From Rosenbergiella gaditana (GTDB lineage Bacteria > Pseudomonadota > Gammaproteobacteria > Enterobacterales > Enterobacteriaceae), in NCBI RefSeq assembly GCF_018494065.1, contig NZ_JABBFR010000015.1:1-64000 (forward strand): a stretch of 64,000 bases of DNA, read 5' to 3'. The position numbers and the translations under genes were made by a program. The notes under the pieces were generated by a model that saw nothing but the letters and a program-made list of their open reading frames with translations, was not told where the DNA came from and did not search any database. Below are positions 51,929-62,001 of this stretch, piece by piece (within the stretch, counting starts at the first letter, position 1; every line of letters begins with the position of its first letter).

Positions 51929-52678
51929 ATGAGTGTGGTGACCAATAATCTGATGCAGACAGATTTATCTGTATTGGGCATGTTCCAACATGCTGATATC
52001 GTTGTTAAAGTTGTGATGATAGGTTTGCTACTCGCCTCAGTTGCGACTTGGGCAATTTTCTTTGCAAAGTATACTGAGCTAAGCGCTGCAAAACGTCGCC
52101 TTAAAGCAGACCAGCTAGCATTGAAAGACGCACGTACCCTTGACGATGCAGGAAAGATTGCACAGCAATTCTCAAAAAATAGCCATGCAGCCATGCTCGT
52201 TGCAGAGGCGCTTGATGAGCGCGTATTATCGGCGCAAAGTGATGATCAGGCCGGAATTAAAGAGCGCACAGTATTTCGATTGGAGCGCCAAGTTGCTCGC
52301 ATCGGCCGCCACGCCGGACGTAATAACGGTTTCTTAGCGACCATTGGTTCTATTTCGCCCTTTATCGGTTTATTCGGTACTGTTTGGGGGATTATGAATA
52401 GCTTTATCGGTATCGCTAAAACACAAACCACTAACCTCGCAGTCGTTGCCCCAGGCATTGCAGAAGCGCTATTGGCTACAGCGGTAGGTTTAGTGGCAGC
52501 AATTCCCGCTGTCGTTATTTATAACGTCTTTGCTCGTATGATCGCTGGTTATAAGGCTTCTTTAGGCGATAGTGCCGCACAGATTATCCTGTTACAAAGC
52601 CGTGATGCAGATCTGCAAAATAGCGGTTATACGCCAATAACCCAAAATACCACTACTCAAAAACTACGTGTAGGCTAA
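51929..52678 (+). CDS. exbB: TonB-system energy transducer ExbB
   Basis: ExbB is the pentameric inner-membrane proton channel that powers TonB. The 249-residue protein (E. coli 244) has three membrane helices: VVKVVMIGLLLASVATWAIFF, FLATIGSISPFIGLFGTVWGIM and VVAPGIAEALLATAVGLVAAIPAVVIY. It is followed 5 bases later by exbD and controlled by the upstream Fur box. Confidence 0.97.
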   Translation: MSVVTNNLMQTDLSVLGMFQHADIVVKVVMIGLLLASVATWAIFFAKYTELSAAKRRLKADQLALKDARTLDDAGKIAQQFSKNSHAAMLVAEALDERVLSAQSDDQAGIKERTVFRLERQVARIGRHAGRNNGFLATIGSISPFIGLFGTVWGIMNSFIGIAKTQTTNLAVVAPGIAEALLATAVGLVAAIPAVVIYNVFARMIAGYKASLGDSAAQIILLQSRDADLQNSGYTPITQNTTTQKLRVG

Positions 52679-52683
52679 TTGTT

Positions 52684-53106
52684 ATGGCAATGCGACTCAA
52701 TGATGAAGTAGATGGCGACGGTGAAATGCATGAGATTAACGTCACGCCTTTTATCGACGTGATGTTAGTGCTGCTAATCATCTTTATGGTGGCTGCGCCT
52801 TTAGCGACGGTAGATGTGCGTGTTAATCTTCCTGCATCGACCAGCACCCCGCAACCAAGACCAGAGAAACCGGTTTACCTCAGTGTGAAAGAGGGGAACC
52901 AGCTTTTTGTCGGCAACGATGCGGTAAGTAAGCAGGATTTGGTGCAAAAAATTATTGCTCAGACTCAAGGTAATAAAGATACCACCATCTTTTTCCAAGC
53001 GGATAAAAGTATCGATTATGCAACACTGATGAGCATTATGGATGAACTGCGCAGCGCAGGCTATTTAAAGATAGGACTGATGGGCTTGGAGAGTGCACCC
53101 AAGTAG
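52684..53106 (+). CDS. exbD: TonB-system transducer ExbD
   Basis: ExbD works with ExbB to convert proton flow into TonB motion. The 140-residue protein (E. coli 141) has one N-terminal membrane helix with the essential Asp25 (TPFIDVMLVLLIIFMV) and a periplasmic domain. It ends at a strong terminator. Confidence 0.97.
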   Translation: MAMRLNDEVDGDGEMHEINVTPFIDVMLVLLIIFMVAAPLATVDVRVNLPASTSTPQPRPEKPVYLSVKEGNQLFVGNDAVSKQDLVQKIIAQTQGNKDTTIFFQADKSIDYATLMSIMDELRSAGYLKIGLMGLESAPK

Positions 53107-53125
53107 TCGTTAACAGCATGAAGCG

Positions 53126-53150
53126 ATCCTCCTGCGGGAGGATTTTTTTT
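53126..53150 (+). terminator. exbBD terminator
   Basis: ATCCTCC and GGAGGAT form a 7-bp stem with a 4-base loop, followed by eight T. Confidence 0.92.
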
Positions 53151-53265
53151 GCCAAGTACACATTTGTTTATTAATTGTTATAATTTTTTTAATGAAAAGT
53201 GAATTTAATAATATTAAAAAGGAGGAAGGTTAGGTATAAAAAACAAAAAAAGTGAGAAATGTCTA

Positions 53266-54567
53266 ATGAGTTATTCTGAATCCTCCTCCAGTCCTTCAGC
53301 TTGGCAAAATGCGAAATCGATCTTCCGAGTGACCAGCGGTAATTTTCTTGAAATGTATGATTTTATGGTCTTTGGCTATTACGCGACCGCAATAGCGAAA
53401 ACCTTCTTCCCTGGAAGTAATCCTTTTGCATCCTTGATGCTTACTCTGATGACCTTCGGTGCAGGTTTTTTAATGCGTCCTCTTGGTGCGGTAATTCTCG
53501 GCACCTACATTGACCAACATGGCCGTCGTAAAGGATTACTTATTACATTAGCTTTGATGGCGCTAGGGACCCTGACCATCGCGGTAGTACCGGGATATAA
53601 TACCTTAGGCATCTTTGCGCCAATACTAGTGTTAGTAGGTCGTTTACTGCAAGGCTTCTCAGCGGGAGTTGAGCTAGGGGGAGTCTCAGTTTATCTCTCC
53701 GAAATAGCGCCTCCAGGACGTCGTGGTTTTTTTGTCAGCTGGCAGTCAGGTAGCCAACAAATCTCGGTAATTTTTGCCGCGTTACTAGGATTGGTGCTTA
53801 ATCATTTATTAGGGAAACAGGTTGTCTCCGACTGGGCATGGCGTATTCCGTTTTTTATTGGTTGCATGGTCGTACCTTTTCTATTTTATATCCGCCGTTC
53901 ACTCGAAGAAACGGAAGCGTTTAAAGAGAAAAAACACCGTCCTGGAATGCGTGAGATTGCGCGTTCAGTGCTGCGTAATTGGGCACTTGTCATCGCAGGG
54001 ATGTTTATGGTTGTTACTACAACGGTAATGTTTTACATGATTACTGCATTTACCCCGACCTTTGGTAAAGCGGTATTAAATATGAGTGACCAGCAAAGCT
54101 TTTTAGTCACGTTGTTTGTCGGGATTTCAAACTTATTTTGGTTACCGATTATGGGGGCGCTCTCTGATCGTGTCGGTCGTCGTCCTCTGCTTATTATATT
54201 TACGATACTAATGATTTTCACTGCTTGGCCAGTGTTGCGCTGGCTAGTGGCCGCGCCAACCTTTGCTCATCTAATTGAAACTGAGTTATGGCTCTCATTT
54301 CTCTATGCCAGTTATAACGGCGCTATGGTGGTTTGGCTGGCAGAGGTCATGCCCGTCGAGGTTAAAGCGTCAGGATTTTCGCTAGCATACAGTTTGGCCA
54401 CTGCACTGTTCGGTGGTTTCACCCCAGCGATTTCCAGTTATCTAATTCATAGTACAGGTGACAAAGCGATGCCCGGAGCATGGTTAACCTTTGCCGCGCT
54501 TTGCGGGTTTGTGGGATCACTCTGGTTGGGCTGGCTTGTTAAACGCTATAACCGAACAGTACAGTAG
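53266..54567 (+). CDS. Citrate-proton symporter family MFS transporter
   Basis: This 433-residue protein with 12 predicted helices belongs to the metabolite:H+ symporter branch and closely follows CitA/TcuC-type citrate or tricarballylate carriers. Shared motifs are [56 protein letters not shown] and [11 protein letters not shown]. The substrate is probably citrate or a related tricarboxylate. No citrate lyase or tcu genes adjoin it. A purine-rich run (AGGAGGAAGG) lies 35-45 bases before the start, too far to serve this ATG; a closer GAGAAATG is weak. Confidence 0.85.
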   Translation: MSYSESSSSPSAWQNAKSIFRVTSGNFLEMYDFMVFGYYATAIAKTFFPGSNPFASLMLTLMTFGAGFLMRPLGAVILGTYIDQHGRRKGLLITLALMALGTLTIAVVPGYNTLGIFAPILVLVGRLLQGFSAGVELGGVSVYLSEIAPPGRRGFFVSWQSGSQQISVIFAALLGLVLNHLLGKQVVSDWAWRIPFFIGCMVVPFLFYIRRSLEETEAFKEKKHRPGMREIARSVLRNWALVIAGMFMVVTTTVMFYMITAFTPTFGKAVLNMSDQQSFLVTLFVGISNLFWLPIMGALSDRVGRRPLLIIFTILMIFTAWPVLRWLVAAPTFAHLIETELWLSFLYASYNGAMVVWLAEVMPVEVKASGFSLAYSLATALFGGFTPAISSYLIHSTGDKAMPGAWLTFAALCGFVGSLWLGWLVKRYNRTVQ

Positions 54568-54751
54568 CGTTATTAGCGCTATCTGCATCTGGCAAAATAT
54601 ATAAAGTAATTTAATCATCATATTACTTAAAAAGTAATGTTTACTGACTAGTGATTCACGTACTATTGATTTTATTAATCATGTCGATGCTCGGTAAGAA
54701 GATAAATCTGTCCTGTAATACTGAGTAGAAGAGCCAGTTGGATACAATAAA

Positions 54752-56824
54752 ATGAATATGATGCATGTTACTTGGGATAGTGGCTTAGTGGTGGCCTCTG
54801 TATTTATTGCATTCCTCGCCTCTTTCTCTGCTTTAGACACTGTCGCTAGAGTGACCGATAGCCGTGGAATGAAAGCCCTATTTTGGTTGGTTGGCGGTGG
54901 GGCAGCGATGGGGATCGGTATTTGGTCGATGCATTTCATCGGGATGATGGCGATGCATTTTCATATGCCGATGCGCTATAACCTTGGTGAAACCACTTTT
55001 TCGATTATTGTTGCCGTTGTCGGTTCCATCATTGCGCTATGGGCGGTATTCCGACACAACCAATTTACGTTAACTAACCTACTTATCGGCGCAACAATAT
55101 TAGGGTCCGCAGTGGTTGCTATGCACTACACCGGGATGGCTGGTCTACGCATTAGTCAACCCATTGTTTGGCACAAGACCCCTGTCATTATCTCTATTAT
55201 TATTGCTTATACCGCCTCTGCCGTCGCATTATGGCTGGCTTTTCGTCTGCGTAACAATGATGCGGGGGTATTAAACCGACGCTTTGTTGCGGCATTGATC
55301 ATGGGGGCAGCGATAGCGGGTATGCATTATACCGGTATGTATGCCGCTCATTTTGAGCCTACGATGCAGGTTTTACCTGGAGGACTTGGCTCACAGCGAT
55401 TAACCATTTGGGTGTTTATGTTCACCCTAGTGATCTTGGGCAGTAACCTGTTCGGTGCGATGATTGAGTCACAATTACGGGTTTCCCGTATGGCCAGTAA
55501 ACTCAAGCTGAAGAATGAAGAGCTCCGTCAGATGGCTTTGCATGATCCTCTGACTAATCTCGCCAACCGTACCCTGTTTGAAGATAAACTCAATGACTAT
55601 ATCCTAAGTGCTAAGCAAAATACCTCAAGCTTTAGCCTGATGTATATGGATCTTGATGGGTTTAAAATGGTGAACGATGCGTACGGTCATGATATTGGGG
55701 ATAAGCTTCTAGTAGAAGTCGCCAAACGGCTTGATGCGGCGGTTAACCCAAGCGATATCTTGGCCAGAGTCGGCGGCGATGAGTTTGTTTTATTGTCTTA
55801 CGCTAATTCGGAATCAGAAGCTTCCCTCTTGGCTGAAACGTTGGTCACGGCGATTGAACCCGAATTCAGTGTTGAAAACTATGAGTTGAGAGTCTCTCTT
55901 AGTATCGGTGTTGCGATGTTCCCTGCGCATGGCATTGAAGCACGAGAGATGCTGTTTAATGCAGACTCGGCCATGTATCACACTAAGAATAGCGGACGTA
56001 ATGGCTTCAGTCTGTACCAGCCATCGATGAGCCCCATTGGTCGTAGCCAAGTTCAGCTCAAAAATGAGTTATGGCGTGCCATTCATAACAATGAATTGCG
56101 TTTATTCTATCAACCCAAGTTGAACGTAACGTCTGGGGAGATTGTGGGTTACGAGGCCTTGGTTCGCTGGCAGCATCCAGAACGTGGGTTGAAAACACCG
56201 GATAAGTTTCTGCCTATCGCAGAACAAACAGGGATGATCTTGTTACTGGGCGAGTGGGTATTAAATGAGGCTTGCCGACAACTCGCTGTTTGGCACAATG
56301 AAGGGGCTGAACACCTCACCATCTCAGTCAATCTCTCGGCTCAACAGTTTGAGCAAAAAAGCTTAATCTATTTAGTAACCAGAACGCTTGAAGAGTATCG
56401 TCTGGCCCCTGAGAAATTAATTTTGGAAATCACTGAAACGACGGCAATGCGTTATCCGCAAGAGAGCATTAAGATCCTCGAAGAATTGAAAACCATTGGT
56501 GTGCAGGTGGCCATCGATGATTTCGGTACAGGGTATTCAAGCTTACTCTATTTACAGAATATGCCTGCGACAGAACTTAAAATTGATCGCGCCTTTATCA
56601 ATAGTATTGGTCATAAAGATACTGATCCTCGATTATTGTCGATGATTATTGAACTGGCAAAAAATATGAATTTAAATATTGTCGCGGAAGGGGTGGAAAG
56701 TGAAGAGCAGCAGACCCACTTGGTGAATTTAGGCTGTGATGTGCACCAAGGTTACTATTTCAGCCGACCGGTACCGCCTTCTGAAATTACTGTGGTCGCC
56801 AATAAATACCAAGCTCGGGCGTAA
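54752..56824 (+). CDS. MHYT-GGDEF-EAL cyclic-di-GMP protein
   Basis: This 690-residue inner-membrane protein has seven helices carrying the MHYT sensor (MHFIGMMAMHFHM, MHYTGMAG, MHYTGMYA), thought to bind copper or sense a gas. Next come a GGDEF domain with intact RVGGDEFVLL near 335 and an EAL domain with YEALVRWQHP near 460 and DDFGTGYSSLLYLQ near 590. Both catalytic signatures look intact, so it could make and break cyclic di-GMP; which dominates cannot be read from sequence. It probably affects biofilm or motility. It lies alone between a citrate-type transporter and ferritin. Confidence 0.9.
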   Translation: MNMMHVTWDSGLVVASVFIAFLASFSALDTVARVTDSRGMKALFWLVGGGAAMGIGIWSMHFIGMMAMHFHMPMRYNLGETTFSIIVAVVGSIIALWAVFRHNQFTLTNLLIGATILGSAVVAMHYTGMAGLRISQPIVWHKTPVIISIIIAYTASAVALWLAFRLRNNDAGVLNRRFVAALIMGAAIAGMHYTGMYAAHFEPTMQVLPGGLGSQRLTIWVFMFTLVILGSNLFGAMIESQLRVSRMASKLKLKNEELRQMALHDPLTNLANRTLFEDKLNDYILSAKQNTSSFSLMYMDLDGFKMVNDAYGHDIGDKLLVEVAKRLDAAVNPSDILARVGGDEFVLLSYANSESEASLLAETLVTAIEPEFSVENYELRVSLSIGVAMFPAHGIEAREMLFNADSAMYHTKNSGRNGFSLYQPSMSPIGRSQVQLKNELWRAIHNNELRLFYQPKLNVTSGEIVGYEALVRWQHPERGLKTPDKFLPIAEQTGMILLLGEWVLNEACRQLAVWHNEGAEHLTISVNLSAQQFEQKSLIYLVTRTLEEYRLAPEKLILEITETTAMRYPQESIKILEELKTIGVQVAIDDFGTGYSSLLYLQNMPATELKIDRAFINSIGHKDTDPRLLSMIIELAKNMNLNIVAEGVESEEQQTHLVNLGCDVHQGYYFSRPVPPSEITVVANKYQARA

Positions 56825-56830
56825 AAGTCG

Positions 56831-56855
56831 TTGCGGACCTTTCTCAGGTCCGCAA
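56831..56855. terminator. Bidirectional terminator between the GGDEF/EAL gene and ftnA
   Basis: TTGCGGACCT and AGGTCCGCAA form a perfect 10-bp stem with a 5-base loop between two convergent genes. Confidence 0.8.
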
Positions 56856-56864
56856 TAGCAGACA

Positions 56865-57383
56865 TTAATTATGCGCTGTGCCAGGGTGTGATTCGGCATT
56901 CATGGCAGCAAGATCTTTATCGATTAAGAACAGTCCATTTGAGCTATTCTCAAGCATACCCAGTTTATCCAAGACAGTTTTAAATAACTTCTCTTCTTCG
57001 TGTTGTTCAGCGACATACCATTGCAGGAAGTTAAACGTTGAATAGTCCTGTGAAGTCATGGCGGCATGCGCCAGTTCATTGATTTTCTGAGTAATCAACT
57101 GTTCGTGACGATAGGTAAGCGTAAACAGGTCACTCACTGAATCAAACGTAATCGGTGGTGCTTCAATCGTGCCTAGTACAGGTAATGCCCCAGCATCGCT
57201 TAGGTAGTTGAATAAACGTTGCATATGGTCCATCTCTTCACGTGAATGCGTGCGTAAAAAAGAAGCGGCCCCTTCAAGGCCTTTATCGCTGCACCAGGCA
57301 CTCATTTGCAGGTAAAGGTTGGCGGAGTAGAACTCAAGGTTAAGTTGTTCATTTAAGCGAGAAACCATATCAGGCGTCAGCAT
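56865..57383 (-). CDS. ftnA: Non-haem ferritin
   Basis: FtnA stores iron as a 24-subunit shell with a ferroxidase centre. The 172-residue protein (E. coli 165) has the ferroxidase ligands in [13 protein letters not shown] (Glu17), [12 protein letters not shown] (Glu50, His53 region), Glu94-type [14 protein letters not shown] and [12 protein letters not shown]. The tail is a little longer than in E. coli. It is divergent from prfC. Confidence 0.94.
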   Translation of the reverse strand: MLTPDMVSRLNEQLNLEFYSANLYLQMSAWCSDKGLEGAASFLRTHSREEMDHMQRLFNYLSDAGALPVLGTIEAPPITFDSVSDLFTLTYRHEQLITQKINELAHAAMTSQDYSTFNFLQWYVAEQHEEEKLFKTVLDKLGMLENSSNGLFLIDKDLAAMNAESHPGTAHN

Positions 57384-57705
57384 AGTTGTGTCCCCAAAAG
57401 TAAAATCATCAGTTTATGGTTAATAATTATGCACCATACTTGGGGGTAAATAAAGTACGATATTAAAATAAATCTATTTAAATCAATAATTTAATAATAA
57501 AACTCATTCCAGAAATTGAATGTAATTGTTAATCATTCTTAGTCCGTATTAGCGGATGCTTTTTAATCTTAATAATCGGAGCAATTTTTATCCTTACCAA
57601 GGTGATTGGGTAATACCGAACAATAGGGAAATCGTGTAAACTAGCAACAATTGTATTTTATGAGTGCTTAAGTGCTCGCGAACATCAGGAATTAAAGTTA
57701 AAAGC
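57384..57705. other. AT-rich divergent promoter region between ftnA and prfC
   Basis: This 322-base spacer must hold promoters for both genes. The first half is very AT-rich, and the second contains a plausible -10 for prfC (TAAACT near 57637). I see no Fur box, RNA gene or extra reading frame. Confidence 0.4.
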
Positions 57706-59295
57706 ATGTCTACAGAACGCCTTCTGCAAGAAGTCGCCCTTCGGCGCACTTTCGCTATCATTTCACACCCTGATGCAGGTAAAACCACTATTACTGAAAA
57801 AGTCCTGCTTTTCGGACAGGCTATTCAGACTGCAGGGACAGTTAAAGGACGCGGGTCAAACCAACACGCGAAATCTGACTGGATGGAGATGGAAAAACAG
57901 AGAGGGATTTCTATCACGACCTCTGTTATGCAGTTTCCTTACCACGACAAACTGGTAAACCTTCTCGACACCCCAGGACATGAAGACTTCTCGGAAGATA
58001 CCTACCGAACTTTAACTGCGGTTGACTGTTGTTTGATGGTTATCGATGCTGCAAAAGGGGTAGAGGATCGGACCCGTAAACTGATGGAAGTGACACGCTT
58101 ACGCGATACGCCAATCCTCACCTTTATGAACAAATTAGACCGCGATATTCGTGATCCAATGGAATTGCTTGATGAAGTCGAAAGCGAGTTGAAAATCGCT
58201 TGTGCACCCATCACTTGGCCGATTGGTTGTGGCAAACTGTTTAAAGGCGTTTACCATCTGTACGATGATGAAGTCATTTTGTATCAGTCAGGTAAAGGTC
58301 ACACTATTCAAGAAGTTCGCAAAATTAAAGGGCTTAATAACCCTGACGTTGATACGGCGATTGGTGAAGAATTGGCTGGGCAATTACGTGATGAGTTGGA
58401 GCTAGTGCAGGGGGCTTCCCATGAGTTTGATCGCGAGCTCTTTTTACAAGGTAAACTCAGCCCGGTCTTTTTCGGTACTGCTCTCGGTAACTTTGGTGTA
58501 GATCATATGTTAGATGGTTTAGTGGACTGGGCGCCGTCTCCGATGCCACGTTCTACTGACCAACGACAAGTGATTGCGGGTGAAGATAAATTCTCTGGTT
58601 TTGTATTTAAGATCCAAGCAAATATGGATCCGAAACACCGTGACCGTGTCGCTTTTATGCGTATTGTTTCCGGTAAGTACGAAAAAGGCATGAAGATGTA
58701 CCAAGTCCGCACGGGCAAAGATGTTGTGATCTCTGACGCGCTAACCTTTATGGCCGGCGATCGTGCCCACGTTGAAGAAGCGTGGCCCGGTGATATTATT
58801 GGCTTGCATAACCACGGCACTATCCAGATCGGAGATTCGTTTACACAAGGCGAGAAAATGAAGTTTACGGGTATTCCTAACTTTGCCCCAGAACTGTTCC
58901 GTCGTATTCGTCTTCGCGATCCGTTAAAGCAAAAACAACTGCTAAAAGGATTGGTCCAGTTGTCTGAAGAAGGCGCTGTACAAGTTTTCCGACCGGTCAG
59001 CAATAATGATCTTATTGTTGGTGCGGTTGGGGTATTGCAGTTTGATGTCGTCGTCTCACGTTTAAAATCAGAATACAATGTTGAAGCAATTTATGAATCG
59101 ATTAACGTTTCGACCGCACGATGGGTGGAATGTGATGACGTAAAAAAATTCGACGAATTCCAGCGGAAAAATGAAGTCAATCTCGCCTTGGATGGTGGTA
59201 ATAACCTTACCTATATTGCACCGACAATGGTGAATCTCAATATTACCCAGGAACGTTACCCAGACGTTATTTTCCGTAAAACTCGCGAACACTAA
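57706..59295 (+). CDS. prfC: Peptide chain release factor 3
   Basis: RF3 is a GTPase that removes RF1/RF2 from the ribosome after termination. The 529-residue protein equals E. coli length. It has G1 [10 protein letters not shown]2 [10 protein letters not shown]3 [10 protein letters not shown]4 NKLDRD and the family C-terminus [14 protein letters not shown]. The ATG at 57706 gives the family N-terminus; 14 extra codons upstream have no similarity. The ribosome site is weak. Confidence 0.97.
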   Translation: MSTERLLQEVALRRTFAIISHPDAGKTTITEKVLLFGQAIQTAGTVKGRGSNQHAKSDWMEMEKQRGISITTSVMQFPYHDKLVNLLDTPGHEDFSEDTYRTLTAVDCCLMVIDAAKGVEDRTRKLMEVTRLRDTPILTFMNKLDRDIRDPMELLDEVESELKIACAPITWPIGCGKLFKGVYHLYDDEVILYQSGKGHTIQEVRKIKGLNNPDVDTAIGEELAGQLRDELELVQGASHEFDRELFLQGKLSPVFFGTALGNFGVDHMLDGLVDWAPSPMPRSTDQRQVIAGEDKFSGFVFKIQANMDPKHRDRVAFMRIVSGKYEKGMKMYQVRTGKDVVISDALTFMAGDRAHVEEAWPGDIIGLHNHGTIQIGDSFTQGEKMKFTGIPNFAPELFRRIRLRDPLKQKQLLKGLVQLSEEGAVQVFRPVSNNDLIVGAVGVLQFDVVVSRLKSEYNVEAIYESINVSTARWVECDDVKKFDEFQRKNEVNLALDGGNNLTYIAPTMVNLNITQERYPDVIFRKTREH

Positions 59296-59303
59296 TCTTT
59301 ATC

Positions 59304-59330
59304 AGCCCACTTCAAAGGTGGGCTTTTTTT
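59304..59330 (+). terminator. prfC terminator
   Basis: AGCCCAC and GTGGGCT form a 7-bp stem with a 7-base loop and seven T follow, starting 8 bases after the prfC stop. Confidence 0.92.
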
Positions 59331-59413
59331 AATCTCGCCAGTCAGTTAAATCTTAAAACCCCGCAAAAAATCTAAACTCTACTATTCTTATTACAGAACC
59401 GATTGAAGGAAAG

Positions 59414-59446
59414 ATGACAACTTTCTCAGTGAACGGTTTCTTTTGA
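59414..59446 (+). CDS. Possible leader peptide upstream of osmY
   Basis: A ten-codon frame (MTTFSVNGFF) has a good ribosome site (GAAGGAAAG) and ends 20 bases before osmY. It is out of frame with osmY. Its second half overlaps the loop of the hairpin at 59423-59457. Expression is unproven; short frames with purine-rich leaders occur by chance. Confidence 0.35.
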   Translation: MTTFSVNGFF

Positions 59447-59457
59447 GTCACTGAGAA
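59423..59457 (+). promoter_or_regulatory. 5'-UTR hairpin just before osmY
   Basis: TTCTCAGTGA and TCACTGAGAA form a perfect 10-bp inverted repeat with a 15-base loop, ending 9 bases before the osmY ATG. The 9 bases between (CAAAACGAT) contain no Shine-Dalgarno, so the stem occupies the place where one would lie. There is no T-run, so it is not a terminator. Confidence 0.6.
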
Positions 59458-59466
59458 CAAAACGAT

Positions 59467-60048
59467 ATGAAAGTGAAATTAACGCTTAAAACGGTAGCGC
59501 CAATACTGTTAGGTCTTGGTGCTCTGGGTAGCTTAAATGTTACCGCACAACAGAATCACTCACTATTTAGCCAATCTGTTAATCATGTTGGCCATTTTAT
59601 AAGTGATACTGCGGTGACGGCTAAAGTTAAAGCCGCTATTTTGGACGATAAAAAGACCCAAGTTGCGTCTTTATCCGTTAACACTGAACAAGGAAAGGTA
59701 ACGGTGAGTGGTTTTGTTTCTTCAATGAATGACAAAGATCATATCCGTCTATTAGTTCAAAAAGTATCTGGTGTCGAAAATTTCGACGATCAATTGCGCG
59801 TACGTCGCTCAAAAGAGAGTTCGGTAAGGGTTTACGCCAGTGATGTTGCGACGACGAGCGAGGCAATTATGCGTCTTTTGGCGGATAAACAGATCACGAC
59901 TCGTCATCTTCATGTTGCGACGAGACACGGTGAAGTTTTTCTGACTGGCACAGTACCTACACGCTCAGAAAAGCAGCAAGCAGAAGAGTTGGTCAATGAT
60001 ATTTCAGGTGTTCACAAAGTCAAAAATGAGCTGAAGGTAGTGCGTTGA
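59467..60048 (+). CDS. osmY: Periplasmic osmotic-stress protein OsmY (two BON domains)
   Basis: OsmY is a periplasmic chaperone-like protein induced by osmotic stress and stationary phase. The 193-residue precursor (E. coli 201) has a signal peptide cleaved near residue 27 (NVTA). Two BON domains lie at about 44-112 ([27 protein letters not shown]) and about 120-193 ([29 protein letters not shown]). The start lacks a normal ribosome site and follows a hairpin and a short upstream frame. ytjA follows, as in E. coli. Confidence 0.92.
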   Translation: MKVKLTLKTVAPILLGLGALGSLNVTAQQNHSLFSQSVNHVGHFISDTAVTAKVKAAILDDKKTQVASLSVNTEQGKVTVSGFVSSMNDKDHIRLLVQKVSGVENFDDQLRVRRSKESSVRVYASDVATTSEAIMRLLADKQITTRHLHVATRHGEVFLTGTVPTRSEKQQAEELVNDISGVHKVKNELKVVR

Positions 60049-60118
60049 GCTGTCTGAAGCTGAGTTATTACATCCATTATGCGCTATTGAGCTGGTTTAT
60101 GTTAATAAGGAGTGGCTT

Positions 60119-60280
60119 ATGTTTCGTTGGGGAATTATCTTTCTAGTTATCGCACTAATTGCTGCTGCACTCGGTTTTGGTTCCTTAGCCGGTACTGCCG
60201 CATGGGCCGCGAAAATTGTATTCGTAGTGGGTATCATCTTATTCCTAGTCAGCCTCTTTACTGGACGTAAGAAGTTATAG
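60119..60280 (+). CDS. ytjA: Small DUF1328 membrane protein YtjA
   Basis: This 53-residue protein is almost identical to E. coli YtjA ([20 protein letters not shown], then [20 protein letters not shown]). It has two hydrophobic helices and a basic end. The ribosome site AAGGAG lies 7 bases upstream. The function is unknown; family members follow osmY and are probably stress-induced with it. Confidence 0.95.
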   Translation: MFRWGIIFLVIALIAAALGFGSLAGTAAWAAKIVFVVGIILFLVSLFTGRKKL

Positions 60281-60334
60281 TGCCCGCAAAATGAGCTCCG
60301 CTAGCAAGGACGCTGGCATAATACCCTACAACCT

Positions 60335-61126
60335 ATGTCTTATATTGATACGCACTGCCATTTTAACTTTCCGATCTTTACTCACAATCTCACGCAAAGC
60401 CTAACTTATATTCGACAGGCTCAACTTAAAGCCATTATTACTCCTGCGACCCAGGTTGGTGATTTTTCTTTAATTTTAACTCTTGCCCAAACTCACCCAG
60501 AAATTTTCCCTGCATTAGGTCTACATCCCCTGTGGACACCACAGCATCACAACGATGACCTTGTTGAGATGAAACGCCTATTGGATAAACATAAGGAAGT
60601 CATCGCTATTGGCGAGATTGGCGTGGATTTTTATACCGCTGAACTGGCGGCGTTAGCCTCGCGACAATGGGAGGTGTTATCTTCACAACTGCTTTTGGCT
60701 AGAGAGTATCATCTCCCCGTCATCCTCCATTCCCGTAAAAGTCATGACCCACTGTCCAAATTACTTAAGGAAACTGATCTGCCGGCGAAAGGTGTAATTC
60801 ATGGTTTCACAGGGAGTTATCATCAAGCTAAACGTTTTATCGATTTAGGGTTTTATCTCGGAGTCGGCGGGAGTATTAGTTATCCACGTGCGCATAAAAC
60901 GCGAGAGGCGTTGAGTAAAATTCCTTTAGAATATTTGGTATTAGAGACCGATGCGCCAGATATGCCGCTTAATGGTTATCAAGGTGAAGCAAATAGGCCC
61001 GAGCGCGTTGTCGTAGTCTGCCAGATACTTGCTGAATTGAAGGGTAAATCGGTGGAGACGGTGCGGGAAAGCGTCTGGCAAAATAGTTTATGCCTTTTCC
61101 CTAAGCTATCGGCGGCACTGTCCTAA
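60335..61126 (+). CDS. yjjV: TatD family metal-dependent hydrolase YjjV
   Basis: This 263-residue TIM-barrel enzyme (E. coli YjjV 259) has the metal-binding DTHCHFNF at 5-12, GEIGVDFY near 92, ILHSRKSHDPL, HGFTGSYHQAKRF, and LVLETDAPDMPL near 203. Relatives act as nucleases or deoxyribonuclease-type phosphoesterases; the exact role is unknown. yjjU and yjjW, present in E. coli, are absent. Confidence 0.92.
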   Translation: MSYIDTHCHFNFPIFTHNLTQSLTYIRQAQLKAIITPATQVGDFSLILTLAQTHPEIFPALGLHPLWTPQHHNDDLVEMKRLLDKHKEVIAIGEIGVDFYTAELAALASRQWEVLSSQLLLAREYHLPVILHSRKSHDPLSKLLKETDLPAKGVIHGFTGSYHQAKRFIDLGFYLGVGGSISYPRAHKTREALSKIPLEYLVLETDAPDMPLNGYQGEANRPERVVVVCQILAELKGKSVETVRESVWQNSLCLFPKLSAALS

Positions 61127-61185
61127 TTATCATGGTGAAATGCGACATCTTGCTAATAGCTCACACTAATTTGTTAACAGTTTGG

Positions 61186-61191
61186 TATAAT
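61186..61191 (+). promoter_or_regulatory. Probable -10 of the deo operon
   Basis: A perfect TATAAT lies 31 bases before deoC with no good -35. A half-site AGCTCACA sits upstream, as in CRP-activated promoters. The deo promoters of E. coli depend on CRP with CytR and DeoR; no full operator could be confirmed here. Confidence 0.5.
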
Positions 61192-61221
61192 TACCAAAAC
61201 ATTGAGATTGAGTAACGGATA

Positions 61222-62001
61222 ATGACTGATTTAACCCAGACCGCTAAATTTGCTTTAGGGCTGATGGATTTAACAACGCTGAATGAAGATGACACTGAGC
61301 AAGTGGTCATCACCCTATGTCAGCAAGCTAAAAGTGCAATGGGGAATACTGCCGCAGTGTGTATTTACCCACAGTTTATTGCCACGGCTCGGCAAACGTT
61401 ACAGTTACAAGAAACCCCTGAAATTAAAATCGCAACCGTCACCAACTTTCCTCATGGCAACGCCGATATAACCGTTGCGGTAGCAGAAACCCGTGCGGCG
61501 ATTGCCAGCGGTGCCGATGAGGTTGATGTGGTTTTTCCTTGGCGAGCCCTGCTTGCAGGTGATGCTGAAGTCGGATTTGCTTTAGTGCGCGACTGTAAAG
61601 CCGTTTGTGCACTGAGTGGTGTATTACTGAAAGTCATTATTGAAAGTGGTGAGTTGCAGCAAGCTGAACTTATCCGTCAAGCCAGTGAAATCGCGATCGA
61701 TGCCGGTGCGGACTTTATTAAAACATCAACCGGTAAAGTTCCGGTCAACGCCACGCTTGAGGCAGCTCGTATCATGCTTGAGGTTATCCGTGATAAAAAC
61801 AAAGCTGATAGCGTCGGGTTTAAAGCGGCGGGCGGTGTACGCTCAACAGAAGATGCAGCAGCCTATTTAGCGTTAGCTGCCGAGATTCTAGGTCCTGATT
61901 GGGCAGATAAGAGACATTTCCGCTTTGGCGCATCAGGTCTTTTGAGTAGCCTGCTCGCTACTTGTGGTGTCGGCCAACAAGACCTGCAAGCGAAATATTG
62001 A
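61222..62001 (+). CDS. deoC: Deoxyribose-phosphate aldolase
   Basis: DeoC cleaves deoxyribose 5-phosphate to acetaldehyde and glyceraldehyde 3-phosphate. The 259-residue barrel equals E. coli length. The Schiff-base Lys lies in [10 protein letters not shown], and [11 protein letters not shown] holds a second active-site Lys. It is first in the deo operon; the next gene is deoB, without deoA between them. Confidence 0.96.
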   Translation: MTDLTQTAKFALGLMDLTTLNEDDTEQVVITLCQQAKSAMGNTAAVCIYPQFIATARQTLQLQETPEIKIATVTNFPHGNADITVAVAETRAAIASGADEVDVVFPWRALLAGDAEVGFALVRDCKAVCALSGVLLKVIIESGELQQAELIRQASEIAIDAGADFIKTSTGKVPVNATLEAARIMLEVIRDKNKADSVGFKAAGGVRSTEDAAAYLALAAEILGPDWADKRHFRFGASGLLSSLLATCGVGQQDLQAKY

